Positions 29,681 through 38,590 of a stretch of 64,000 nucleotides of DNA are shown in pieces. Within the stretch, counting starts at the first letter, position 1. The number at the start of each line of letters is the position of its first letter. The position numbers were made by a program, and so were the translations under genes. Under the pieces are notes generated by a model. It saw nothing but the letters and a program-made list of their open reading frames with translations. It had not been told where the DNA came from and ran no database searches. Source of the DNA: Phytomonas francai (lineage: Eukaryota > Euglenozoa > Kinetoplastea > Trypanosomatida > Trypanosomatidae); the NCBI GenBank assembly GCA_001766655.1, contig MJCC01000006.1, positions 683,333-747,332 on the forward strand. Reading direction: 5' to 3'.

Positions 29681-30014
29681 TTTTTCCGTGTGATTGCTAC
29701 TTTTGTTTGTTTATTCACCATCCATCTATATATTTATATGGGTATGCATGCTAACGTAACCGAACTGGAGAGGGCATGCGGACCTCCATGAGAAAGGATG
29801 TGCATGTCATTTTACTCCTTGTTCGTTATTTTCTCTTTATGTTTTTTTTTCTCGTCTTGTTGAGGTTTACGCGATATTATAGCAACCAACCGAACAGGAA
29901 AAGCACTCGATCGGGTGTGTGCTGTTCTTTTCATACGTTTGAAGGGTTCTCCTCATTTAGATAGTATATTCCCGGTGATTTAAACTATTCTTTTGGCTAG
30001 TAAATTACCGGAAG
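29681..30014. other. Spacer with splice acceptors before PKA
   Basis: 334 bases. Two pyrimidine-AG sites precede the kinase: one ending AG at about 29960 (cctcatttag) and one at 29999-30000 (attcttttggctag), only 14 nt before the ATG. A 62-codon frame at 29776 with one hydrophobic stretch is considered chance. Confidence 0.5.
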
Positions 30015-31013
30015 ATGGTGACTAAGGATGAAGCGAGCAAATGGAAGTTATCGGATTTAGAGCTCCTTGAGACCGTCGGCACGGGCACCTTTGGCCGTGT
30101 TCGGATATGTCGGAACAAAGAGACGTCGAAGTTCTGTGCGTTGAAGATTATGAAAAAGCAGGAAATTCTGCGCATGAAGCAGGTAGATCACACTCTCGCA
30201 GAGGCTAGCATCCTTAGTGAAATGTCTCACCCTTTCATTGTAAATATGCTTAAAGGTTATATGGATGAGGACCATCTCTACATTTTGATGGAGTATATCC
30301 CCGGTGGGGAGTTGTTTTCGCATTTGCGTAAGGTAGGAAAATTTCCGAACGATGTAGCAAAGTTCTATTCCGCCGAAGTGATTTTAGCCTTTGAGTATCT
30401 GCACAATAAAGGGATTGTGTACCGCGACCTCAAGCCGGAAAACCTCCTCCTGAACTACGATGGCAACATTAAAATCACCGACTTTGGCTTTGCAAAGCGC
30501 GTAGTAGATCGGACCTTTACTCTTTGTGGGACGCCCGAGTACCTGGCCCCCGAGATCATCCAAGGTAAGGGCCATGGAAAGGCGGTGGACTGGTGGGCTC
30601 TGGGGATTCTACTATATGAAATGCTTGTAGGCTATCCGCCCTTCTTTGACGAGCACCCGTATAAAATCTACGAGCGAATCCTCGAGGGTAAGGTGTTATT
30701 TCCACACTGGGTGGACGCGAGGGCGAAGGATTTAATTAGGGAGCTTCTCACGCCGGATTGCAGTAAGCGCCTCGGTAGCCGGAAGCGTGGGGCGCATGAT
30801 ATCAAGCACCACCAATTCTACAATGGCGTGGACTGGGATGTGGTGCTCATGCGGAAGGTGAACGCGCCGATCTCGATTCGATTTCACAGACCGGGGGATA
30901 CGCGGTATTTCGACAAGTACCCCGAGAGCCCCCATCAACCCCTCCGCGCGCTGACTTCGGCCCAGCAGGAGGTGTTTGCGAATTTTTGTGATGGAAATTA
31001 TACGCAGGAGTGA
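30015..31013 (+). CDS. PKAC3: Protein kinase A catalytic subunit
   Basis: A 332-residue AGC-family serine/threonine kinase with all catalytic residues: glycine loop GTGTFGRV (22-29), Lys44 in ALKIMKK, Glu63 of helix C, YRDLKPEN with catalytic Asp138, DFG at 156-158, activation-loop Thr169 in RTFTLCGTPEY, and the APE motif at 178-180. The C-terminal tail follows (KYPES..., then VFANFCDGN). In kinetoplastids PKA acts in the flagellum and cytoplasm, and the T. brucei holoenzyme responds to nucleoside-type ligands rather than cAMP. The gene is followed directly by a phosphodiesterase. From memory PKAC3 and PDEA are neighbours in other trypanosomatids, which is why I use the C3 symbol; paralogue choice is less certain than the family. 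Confidence 0.93.
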   Translation: MVTKDEASKWKLSDLELLETVGTGTFGRVRICRNKETSKFCALKIMKKQEILRMKQVDHTLAEASILSEMSHPFIVNMLKGYMDEDHLYILMEYIPGGELFSHLRKVGKFPNDVAKFYSAEVILAFEYLHNKGIVYRDLKPENLLLNYDGNIKITDFGFAKRVVDRTFTLCGTPEYLAPEIIQGKGHGKAVDWWALGILLYEMLVGYPPFFDEHPYKIYERILEGKVLFPHWVDARAKDLIRELLTPDCSKRLGSRKRGAHDIKHHQFYNGVDWDVVLMRKVNAPISIRFHRPGDTRYFDKYPESPHQPLRALTSAQQEVFANFCDGNYTQE

Positions 31014-31154
31014 TGCGGTGCGTTGTGTTGGTGCGCGAAGGTAAGGAATTAAGTAGCAGCAATTGAGGCGAAATGTTTTTTTTTTTCGCTGAGGAGAGCT
31101 GGGACCCAAAATACACTGGAGGAGAGACTATTGTTGTGGGATGAGTTGCGAGGA

Positions 31155-31177
31155 AACAACAACAACAACAACAACAA
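31155..31177. repeat. (AAC)n microsatellite
   Basis: About seven AAC units in the 3' flank of the kinase gene. Confidence 0.9.
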
Positions 31178-31935
31178 ACAAAACAATCATGTACTGTGGG
31201 GATACTTTTCTATTTATCATGTATACATGCACGATTCCTAAGAGTGAAATATGTACATCAAAGATTTGGTAGCCTTAACGAAATGCAGTTTGCCATATAT
31301 GAGCACAACTCGTTTTATATTTTTATTAGTTCAGGCTAGAAATGCATTTATTATTTTTTTGCAGATGTGAGATCCAATTTTTTTATTTTAAGTTATTGAG
31401 TCTTTGGTATCCTATGTTTGGTTCACCTTTTTTCGGTATTAAGTTACCCTTTTCATCGTTTTCCACGCTAAGTTATATTTTAGTGAACTGGGGAAGAAAA
31501 AGAGAGGCTATTGCTACGTTTGATTCCTGAGCTCAATGGAATATTTGTTATTCTTGTTTTCAGTTTTGAAATCTTAAACTATGTGAACATGGGAAATCGG
31601 CATTGTGAACAAATTTCTAACACAAATGAGAAGTTAGAAAGAAAAGTTAACCTTTTCATTTTTCCGTATAGTGATTATATCATTGCATATTGTTTGCGTG
31701 TTGTTTTTTACTGTCAACTAGAAACATGCATACCATAGATGTAGCATGAATAGCGAGGCGCGTTTTGATCGGATGCAAGCGCATAATAAGAGCCATCGGG
31801 CTTATCTCCACAGCACCATGAAACGAAGATGTCGAGCCTATATCATTTAAAAATGAACGAAACTGAAAGTGAGACCTATCTTCGTAAATTTCGAACCTCC
31901 TGTCGCTTTCTGTCTGTTACACGAAAAAAAAAGGA

Positions 31936-31963
31936 TTTTGCTTTTTCTTTTGTTTGTTTCTAG
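31936..31963 (+). promoter_or_regulatory. Strong predicted trans-splice acceptor for the PDE gene
   Basis: A 26-base T-rich pyrimidine tract (ttttgctttttcttttgttt, then gtttctag) ends in AG at 31962-31963. The predicted leader of about 150 nt holds a GT repeat and an upstream ATG at 32054 that is out of frame with the PDE. Confidence 0.7.
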
Positions 31964-31974
31964 CTGTGTCATCT

Positions 31975-31978
<4 letters not shown>

Positions 31979-32007
<29 letters not shown>
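31979..32007. repeat. (GT)n microsatellite in predicted 5' UTR
   Basis: 29 bases of perfect GT alternation between the acceptor and the PDE start. Confidence 0.93.
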
Positions 32008-32114
32008 ACTTCAACAACAACAAATCTTCTCAGGCGCAGGGGACGGGCGTTGCATGATAAAAACTCTGACACAAGGGGGGGCCCGTGTGTGTGCGCGAAT
32101 ACCGTCCAGATCGG

Positions 32115-34013
32115 ATGCTCGAAATGCTCGCGCAGCTGCACAAGCTGCCCGTGATGTACGCGTCGTCGGTGGAAAAAATTGTCATGATGGGCTTCATGAC
32201 GGAAGACGCCCAAAGGCTGGGTCTGTACGCCTTTGACGCCGCCGCGGAATTGTCTTTCAAGTACGAATACGATAAAGAGGCTCTTGGCGTGGTGAAAAAT
32301 AGGGCAGGAAGGGAGATGGGTTGGGCTGAATTCTTCCAGACGGTGGCCTTGTCATTTAGCAAAAACTGTGTTTCCGTGCAGAAATTCACTTGCGTCGACA
32401 TGGAGGACACTGCCAGCGAAGAACTTTCGGACCAAAGCCACACCGCTTCCTCTACCAATGAGCTACACCTTTTTTGCTATGAGATCGAATTCATCTTAAC
32501 TCAAACCACGGAAGATATGCAGACGTACATCTTGGAGCGAATGATTCAAACACAGCGACTCCTATCGCACCCCAAAGAGTGCCAGAAGGTCTTATTGCAA
32601 ACCGTGAGCGATGAGGCCATTATGCGAGATCGATGTGAAAAACTTAATGTGCAGCTCCTTTCACTGCAAAAGTTACTGGTTCGCACCCTGCAACATGTGG
32701 AGTCCAAAAAAGCGAGGCTGTTGGAATTAAAAAAAATTATTAGTCTTGAGTCGAAGAACCAAGAAAGGAATCCATGGGTGGCGGTCAAAGAACGGCAGTG
32801 GTGGGAGAATCCTGGCAATGCAGGAAGGGTGCCGAATCCACTTATCGATCGGACCTGTAGAGACTTTGACAAAAAATTGTTGCGTTTAATTAAAAGTCGA
32901 TGGATAAAAAGAGAGGAATGCGATCTCGCGTCGGCTGCTAACCGGGTCGTGAGACCTTACGGTTCTCAGGAACTTGCCGAAAGAATAGCGCACCTTAGTA
33001 ATACTCAGTACCGGTCTATATGGCAAGCGCTGGATAAAATAGACGATTGGGACTATAGCGTGTTCGACATCCAAATCGCCATGACCGGCGATCATGGTGA
33101 ATCGCTTTCGAATCAACCCTGCGGGGGATCTCTTTTTGTGACCTTGTATGCTCTTTTGTGCAAGTACAACTTTCTGCACGAGTTTGGAATGGATGAACAG
33201 ATCGTGCTGAATTGGATTACTATCGTAGAGGCTGGTTATCACGCGAATCCCTATCACAATTCCATGCACGCCGCCGACGTGGTGCAAATCCTCCATTTTA
33301 TTATTACTAAGGGTGGACTTGCTCGCAAGTTCGGGCTTACGAGGCTGCAAATATTCTCTGCCCTCTTTGCAGCCGCGATTCACGATTTTGATCATCCTGG
33401 CATCAATAATCAGTTCCACATAAAAACTCGGAGTTACCTGGCCACGTTGTACAACGATCACAGCGTGTTGGAGAATTTGCACGTTAGCAGTGTATTTGAG
33501 TTAATGAGAAATCCCGAGTTCAATATCCTAGCAAGCTTTCAGGAGGATCAACGAAGGGAGATCCGAGAGACGGTGATAGAGATGGTGTTGGCTACTGACA
33601 TGGGTTTGCACGAAAAGTATCTTGCACAACTTAAAATAAAGCTCCAGGAACGTACCGTGTTCACAAGTTATGAAAACCAGATTATGGGTTTGGCATTAGG
33701 ACTGAAGATGGCCGATGTCTCCAACTGTGGTCGTCCGTTAGATATCTATTTACAATGGAGCGCAAAGATATCGGATGAATTTTATCAACAAGGCGACCGT
33801 GAGAGAGGTTTGGGGATGTACTGTAGCCCTTTCATGGATCGTCTTCAGCCCACCATGGGAAAGGGGCAAGTGGCATTTATAAACTTTATTGTCATCCCGT
33901 TTTTCGAACAACTAGCGGTGCTTCTTCCAGACCTACGCTTTGTTGTAGATTTTGCTGAGAAGACCAAGAGATACCGGTCCATACATGACAGCATGGAGGG
34001 TAGTGTAGCTTGA
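32115..34013 (+). CDS. PDEA: Class I cyclic-nucleotide phosphodiesterase (PDEA-like)
   Basis: A 632-residue protein from the ATG at 32115. The C-terminal 330 residues are a class I PDE catalytic domain that hydrolyses cAMP and/or cGMP. The metal-binding signature is present: HNSMHAADVV from His381, and IHDFDHPGINNQFH with His423-Asp424, plus a later metal Asp in LGLKMADVSNCGRP and the substrate-pocket Gln in PTMGKGQVAFINF. The N-terminal 300 residues include helices (for example 165-220) but no GAF or FYVE domain, which points to the PDEA or PDED class rather than PDEB or PDEC. Adjacent to a PKA catalytic gene. Upstream of the ATG the frame stays open for 30 bases, and a possible frameshift in a G7 run is discussed in the findings. 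Confidence 0.9.
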   Translation: MLEMLAQLHKLPVMYASSVEKIVMMGFMTEDAQRLGLYAFDAAAELSFKYEYDKEALGVVKNRAGREMGWAEFFQTVALSFSKNCVSVQKFTCVDMEDTASEELSDQSHTASSTNELHLFCYEIEFILTQTTEDMQTYILERMIQTQRLLSHPKECQKVLLQTVSDEAIMRDRCEKLNVQLLSLQKLLVRTLQHVESKKARLLELKKIISLESKNQERNPWVAVKERQWWENPGNAGRVPNPLIDRTCRDFDKKLLRLIKSRWIKREECDLASAANRVVRPYGSQELAERIAHLSNTQYRSIWQALDKIDDWDYSVFDIQIAMTGDHGESLSNQPCGGSLFVTLYALLCKYNFLHEFGMDEQIVLNWITIVEAGYHANPYHNSMHAADVVQILHFIITKGGLARKFGLTRLQIFSALFAAAIHDFDHPGINNQFHIKTRSYLATLYNDHSVLENLHVSSVFELMRNPEFNILASFQEDQRREIRETVIEMVLATDMGLHEKYLAQLKIKLQERTVFTSYENQIMGLALGLKMADVSNCGRPLDIYLQWSAKISDEFYQQGDRERGLGMYCSPFMDRLQPTMGKGQVAFINFIVIPFFEQLAVLLPDLRFVVDFAEKTKRYRSIHDSMEGSVA

Positions 34014-34507
34014 TCCTTATGTTGAATGAGCTGCAAGCAATGAGGTTCTTTTCCTGTCACTCGTTATAAGCTATTGTTTTTGCATTTTCATAATGCCTTG
34101 ATGTTTTTAGCCTTTTTTAATTATCTGAGACTTTTTAGCTCAGTATGCAGACTACAACCAGTAAACCTTTTTGTATCATTGTTTCCTAGGATCTTCGGAT
34201 CATCTTTTCTCAAAAAATTCTTTGCCAGATAATGGACTTAATCGCATAATAAATCCAAAGGGTTAACAATTTTCTTATATTCTTGCTTAAATTGATGTGA
34301 ACTCTGAGCATTTTGCTGGTACAATGAATCCCTCAGCCAGGTCTTGTATATATTTATGCTTTTCTTTCAAATGCTAAGAGCGACTCCTTAAATTTAATAT
34401 GGATCTCTTTTTTTTTTTGTGAGCTTTCTTCTTGAATTCTTTATTTTGGAGACCAATACCCAAGGGAAACAGGGTATCACCACCATTGAAAGGAGGGTAG
34501 GAACTCA
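34014..34507. other. Spacer
   Basis: 494 bases, T-rich, no gene. The sequence tggatctctttttttttttgtgag near 34400-34423 and the CT-rich stretch after it are likely splicing signals for the ankyrin gene. Confidence 0.5.
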
Positions 34508-35458
34508 ATGAGTCGCACTCATCTTTCGGAGCTGTGTTCTAAAGATGAAGTGGAACCCATTTATGTTTATCTTCGACAGATAGCTCCAGACGCAATCGAA
34601 TGGGCTGACGATGGGGGCCGCGAATGCGAGGAGGATTCGATTCAATACATGAATGGGGTATGGGGATTTCGAGATGCGGATGGCCGCACGGCGTTTCACT
34701 GGGCGATCGCGCTTCGCAATTACGGGTTGGCGAATACGCTCATGAAGGCGCCCTACCGCTCTCCCGTGCTCAGCGAGGACGAGGACGGCGTGACGCCTTT
34801 CATGACGGCCTGCATGGTGGGGGCCCCCGAGAAGTTCGTCGCCGCCCTCCTCGAGGAAAGCATCTCCGTCTACGATCGCTTTCTCAACTGCCCTGTCCTC
34901 CAGCGACGGCAGGTGAAAGCAGAGGGGGGGGGGAGGACGAACGATGGGGGGCCTAAGGCCGCTGGAACTCACAACGGGGGTGAGGGAGGCGCGGAGGGTG
35001 GGGGTGTGGTGAACAATGCCGCACGCAACGCCCCCAACGAGGCGCCTGCCTCTCATGAGCTTGTCGCCAGAACCAAGATCGTTAATGCGGAGGATACAAT
35101 GGGGAATACGGCGCTTCTGCATGTTGCCAGTCGTGGGCACAATCATTTGATCGACTTTTTGATACGAAATGGGGCGGATTTGAACCATCAGAATAAACGT
35201 GGCCAGACGGCCCTCCATCGCTCCGTTGGCCGTGGCAATACGGGCACTGTTGAGAGTCTTTTGTGTGCTAGTAAGCAGAAGGTCAATAGGTCCAAAGAGG
35301 AGCATCGACGTTGGGTGAATCTTCAAGATGATAGGGGCGATACTGCCTTGTTTTACGCTTCCATGGAGAACAATGAGGATTTGGGAAGCCTTTTGCTTCA
35401 GAATGGGGCGAACCGAGACTTACGCAACAAGGATGGAAAGAGTTTTTGGGAGGTTTAA
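34508..35458 (+). CDS. Ankyrin-repeat protein, possibly Nas6/gankyrin-like
   Basis: A 316-residue protein with ankyrin repeats in two blocks. The first has about two repeats (DADGRTAFHWAIALRNYGLANTLMK and DEDGVTPFMTACMVGAPEKFVAALL), followed by a Gly/Asn/Glu-rich linker (about 137-185). The second block has three repeats: MGNTALLHVASRGHNHLIDF, RGQTALHRSVGRGNTGTVESLL and RGDTALFYASMENNEDLGSLLL, then a half repeat ending in KSFWEV. The ALHRSVGRGN repeat followed by VNLQDDRGDTALF resembles the last repeats of gankyrin/PSMD10 (yeast Nas6), a proteasome regulatory-particle chaperone, but generic ankyrin similarity could explain this. No other domain is seen. Likely a cytosolic scaffold. Confidence 0.82.
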   Translation: MSRTHLSELCSKDEVEPIYVYLRQIAPDAIEWADDGGRECEEDSIQYMNGVWGFRDADGRTAFHWAIALRNYGLANTLMKAPYRSPVLSEDEDGVTPFMTACMVGAPEKFVAALLEESISVYDRFLNCPVLQRRQVKAEGGGRTNDGGPKAAGTHNGGEGGAEGGGVVNNAARNAPNEAPASHELVARTKIVNAEDTMGNTALLHVASRGHNHLIDFLIRNGADLNHQNKRGQTALHRSVGRGNTGTVESLLCASKQKVNRSKEEHRRWVNLQDDRGDTALFYASMENNEDLGSLLLQNGANRDLRNKDGKSFWEV

Positions 35459-35709
35459 ATACCATGCAATGCTTATTGTTGATATTATTATTACCATTGG
35501 AGTCGACCTCTCATCCCATAGGAGGCTTGGCATAGCTTTGCCTTCGTATTCGAAACGGGGAACGTCTGAGGAGATCTATCAAGGTGTATTCGTATTTCCC
35601 GCCCCCCCCACCCCTGAATAGGGTCATGATTCTATCAAATTATTATTATCATAATGAAATCCTCAAAAATAATTTACACATAATAAATAGGACCATACCA
35701 AAGGACTGA

Positions 35710-38322
35710 ATGAAAAGGCGTGAGTTGCGTCGTAAGCGTGAGCGTGATAATTTACCCCCTGGGCTTAGTGCATTAATTGAATTAATACCTCGCAACACCG
35801 ACCCACGCAAGTATTTAGTTCAACACTTTTGCTCATCTCGTGGTCAAAGTGGCAGCGCTGTGGGGGATGAGGACACCTTCATTGAGGGGGATGGCCTAGA
35901 GCGACTGCTCGTCGTTCTCAAGGAAGGCTGCCCAGATGGTGCAAGGGACCTCCTTCGTATAACCCGGCGTGTCCCACGCAACCAGTCGACGATCGATAAA
36001 ATATTTATCGCTGAGTTGTGTTTTGCCATATCTCAAGCAAGTGGTCCCCTCACTATCCGCGAGCGACGCTGGAATGCTGAGACAGAAGGGGGGGATTGGC
36101 TGACCGAAGATACTCCTTTATTGCAATACTTTAAGGGCAGGCTTTTTGATGCTATTATCCAAGACGGTAAAGCCTCTAGACCTCTGGATCAAGTGAATTC
36201 TGAAACCCAAGGGATGCACGCGATAGAGCCGGAGCAGTCATCCACAATCGATAGGAGCTCACTTATGTTTCCTTTGTGTGGGAGTGTAGAGGCCCCCGAG
36301 TCATTTTCAAATTCAACGCTAGAGTGGGAAAAGTACGTGGCTTCTATTCGAACTTCACTACCCATGTCCTTGCGCGTGCATCAAAGCGAAAGCGTTTCAC
36401 GGTGGATTGCGATGAACTTCCTTATGCATCGCGATTCGGAGGTGAAAGCCGTAGTTACTCCCATAAAAGAATTACCTGAGTCAACGGCAATATTTTCGAG
36501 CAGCAACGACGACTACCACACCCATCCGCATACTGAGTATGTTTGTCGAACCCTGCACGCTGCCGGTGCCGTATCATTTCAGGAGGTTGTTTCCGCTATT
36601 CCTGTCTTGGTTCTTGGCGTACAGCCACATCACAGTGTGCTGGAATTGTGTGCAGCCCCAGGAAGCAAAACCCTGCAGACACTGGATGAGACCTTGAAAA
36701 GAGGTTGGTCCGTTGACATCGAGAGGAGTGTCGTTATCACGAATGAAAAGGACCGCGTTAAGGCAACTCAAATTCTACCTGCAAGACTGAAGCGTTATCA
36801 TGCACCGAACGTTTTGTGCACGCGATGCGACGCCACAAAATGGCCAAAATTGTACTATTATGAGAGTAATGTATCGGCGATCCGATCAGGGGGTCATTCC
36901 GAAGCGCCACTCCCGGTCGAAAAGCAATTTGATCGTATTATTTGCGATGTTCCGTGTAGTGGGGACGGTACACTGCGAAAAGAGCGCTCGGTCGCCGCGA
37001 CATGGTCGCCGGAATATGTCAAATTACTTGTGCCTACACAAAAAGCTCTGCTTCGGCGTGGTCTGGACATGCTCAAACCATCTGGTATTCTTGTGTATAG
37101 TACATGCAGTATCAATCCAAAGGAAGATGAGGAGGTCGTCTGTTCTGCCTTGGAGCTTTTTGGCGATGCCGTTGAAATGGTGGATGTGAACGTTCTATTG
37201 CAACAGCAAGGTGCCCGTTTACTCTCTCGAGGAGGCTTGCATTCGGCCAATTTAGAAAGGCTGATGGAGGGCCAAGTGCCTTCCGGATACGATGGCGCCA
37301 AGGTCTTACGCGTGCTTCCACATCGAGACGACACGGGCGGCTTCTTCGTGGCGGCCTTCCGTAAGGTCAAACAACAGGACCGGGATGGGGTTGGGGCAAC
37401 ACCGCATAAATTGAATCAGTGGACGCGAGGCAAGCTTTGGGCACCTGTTTCAAAGGATGACCCCGTTTGGGTGAACATTTCTGAATTTTACGCTTTCAAA
37501 AGAGATTTCTTTCATTATTATGATCATTATGGCTATGCAAAGAATAGTACAACTAGTACGACTCATTGTACTTCGGTAGTGCGAAAGCATGAGGGAAAGG
37601 CACGCCTGGTCCCTGTTTATCATCTAAATCCTAATGGCATGCAGACACGCCGCATTGTTCTCATAACTCCTGCCCTGGCTGAGATGCTATTTGATACAAA
37701 ACCGTTCAAAGGGCCAGGTGTGGAGGTGGTTTCTGCTGGGGTCCGGGCCTTCGAAGCCTATGATGGGAAATTCTTACCTAACGCGGAGTGCCGTTGGCGT
37801 GCGGTGGTAGAGTCAGCTTCCTATTTGGCTCCACTTTTTTCATCCCGTAAGCTTTTATTTACTGTGAGCACGCATCATAGTTTACTCGAGGAGCTTTTAA
37901 AGAACGGATTCGTGTATGTGCGGGATTATTGGTGGATATTACTAGGTGATGAAAGTGTAAATGCCTCCAATGCATCTGAAGGTAGTATTTTTCCTTTGGT
38001 GAAGCCAGGACCTCTCGAAGAGCTGCTTGGTATCGTCAAATCATGCCCCACGGGTGAATTAGATTCAATGTCCTGTAAAGTAAGAGATCTGCTGTCTACG
38101 GAGATTCGTACAGGTGGGGTTCTAGTTGGCATTTTTTCTTCTCACGAACCTTTTCAGGAGCCGTGGTTTCTAAGTGCAACGCTTAGTGGAAGCAAATTAG
38201 AGCTTGCGGTGGATGCTTCACTGCGAGCTTTCGGGTTGATGGCTTTCCTAAATAATTTTAGCGGCTTAGGTTCTCAAAAGGACACTGAAAAGGTGGATGA
38301 CGAGCACCATAAGATTGATTAA
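35710..38322 (+). CDS. NSUN2/Trm4-like RNA m5C methyltransferase
   Basis: An 870-residue NOL1/NOP2/Sun-family enzyme that methylates cytosine-5 in RNA using S-adenosylmethionine. The core holds the SAM-binding motif VLELCAAPGSKTLQ, ITNEKDRVKATQI and the two reactive cysteines: Cys416 in CDVPCSGDGTLRK and Cys466 in YSTCSINPKEDE. The catalytic arrangement is complete. The layout with a long C-terminal region after the Rossmann domain fits NSUN2/Trm4 (tRNA and other RNAs). It is somewhat longer than typical because of N-terminal inserts (about 20-110 and 150-200) and the large C-terminal part (about 600-870). Start is the first ATG in frame. Family certain, exact RNA target inferred. Confidence 0.9.
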   Translation: MKRRELRRKRERDNLPPGLSALIELIPRNTDPRKYLVQHFCSSRGQSGSAVGDEDTFIEGDGLERLLVVLKEGCPDGARDLLRITRRVPRNQSTIDKIFIAELCFAISQASGPLTIRERRWNAETEGGDWLTEDTPLLQYFKGRLFDAIIQDGKASRPLDQVNSETQGMHAIEPEQSSTIDRSSLMFPLCGSVEAPESFSNSTLEWEKYVASIRTSLPMSLRVHQSESVSRWIAMNFLMHRDSEVKAVVTPIKELPESTAIFSSSNDDYHTHPHTEYVCRTLHAAGAVSFQEVVSAIPVLVLGVQPHHSVLELCAAPGSKTLQTLDETLKRGWSVDIERSVVITNEKDRVKATQILPARLKRYHAPNVLCTRCDATKWPKLYYYESNVSAIRSGGHSEAPLPVEKQFDRIICDVPCSGDGTLRKERSVAATWSPEYVKLLVPTQKALLRRGLDMLKPSGILVYSTCSINPKEDEEVVCSALELFGDAVEMVDVNVLLQQQGARLLSRGGLHSANLERLMEGQVPSGYDGAKVLRVLPHRDDTGGFFVAAFRKVKQQDRDGVGATPHKLNQWTRGKLWAPVSKDDPVWVNISEFYAFKRDFFHYYDHYGYAKNSTTSTTHCTSVVRKHEGKARLVPVYHLNPNGMQTRRIVLITPALAEMLFDTKPFKGPGVEVVSAGVRAFEAYDGKFLPNAECRWRAVVESASYLAPLFSSRKLLFTVSTHHSLLEELLKNGFVYVRDYWWILLGDESVNASNASEGSIFPLVKPGPLEELLGIVKSCPTGELDSMSCKVRDLLSTEIRTGGVLVGIFSSHEPFQEPWFLSATLSGSKLELAVDASLRAFGLMAFLNNFSGLGSQKDTEKVDDEHHKID

Positions 38323-38590
38323 CTGATACAATTAAAGGGGAAAAAAACAGCTAATAAAAGCGCTAATAAATATTGGGTATATAACTGTTGCCTTCTTTAG
38401 ATAGATATCCTCCTTACTTCTTTTTCATCAACTTTTAATGGTGTGAAATGGAGGACACCTTTAGTCCTCGAAGCAGACGATTTATTGTGAAGCTCAAGCA
38501 AATAGTAGAAAGTAGCTTTTCACAGTATTATAATTTTATTAAAATTTTCATATTATTGTAAAGGAACCATTAATACACCATACATTGAAA

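Larger units (their letters stand above)
31014..32114. other. Spacer between kinase and phosphodiesterase
   Basis: About 1.1 kb without a supported gene. It contains an AAC repeat (31155-31177), the PDE splice acceptor (31936-31963) and a GT repeat (31979-32007) that would lie in the PDE 5' UTR. Confidence 0.6.

Noticed and set aside
29776..29964. 62-codon frame with one hydrophobic segment between VPS16 and the kinase
   Set aside because: It lies in T-rich spacer that explains the hydrophobicity, and the spacer has the normal length for a simple intergenic region.
34505..35326. 273-codon minus-strand frame over the ankyrin gene
   Set aside because: Antisense of a clear ankyrin-coding sequence in a GC-rich stretch; its low-complexity product has no features.
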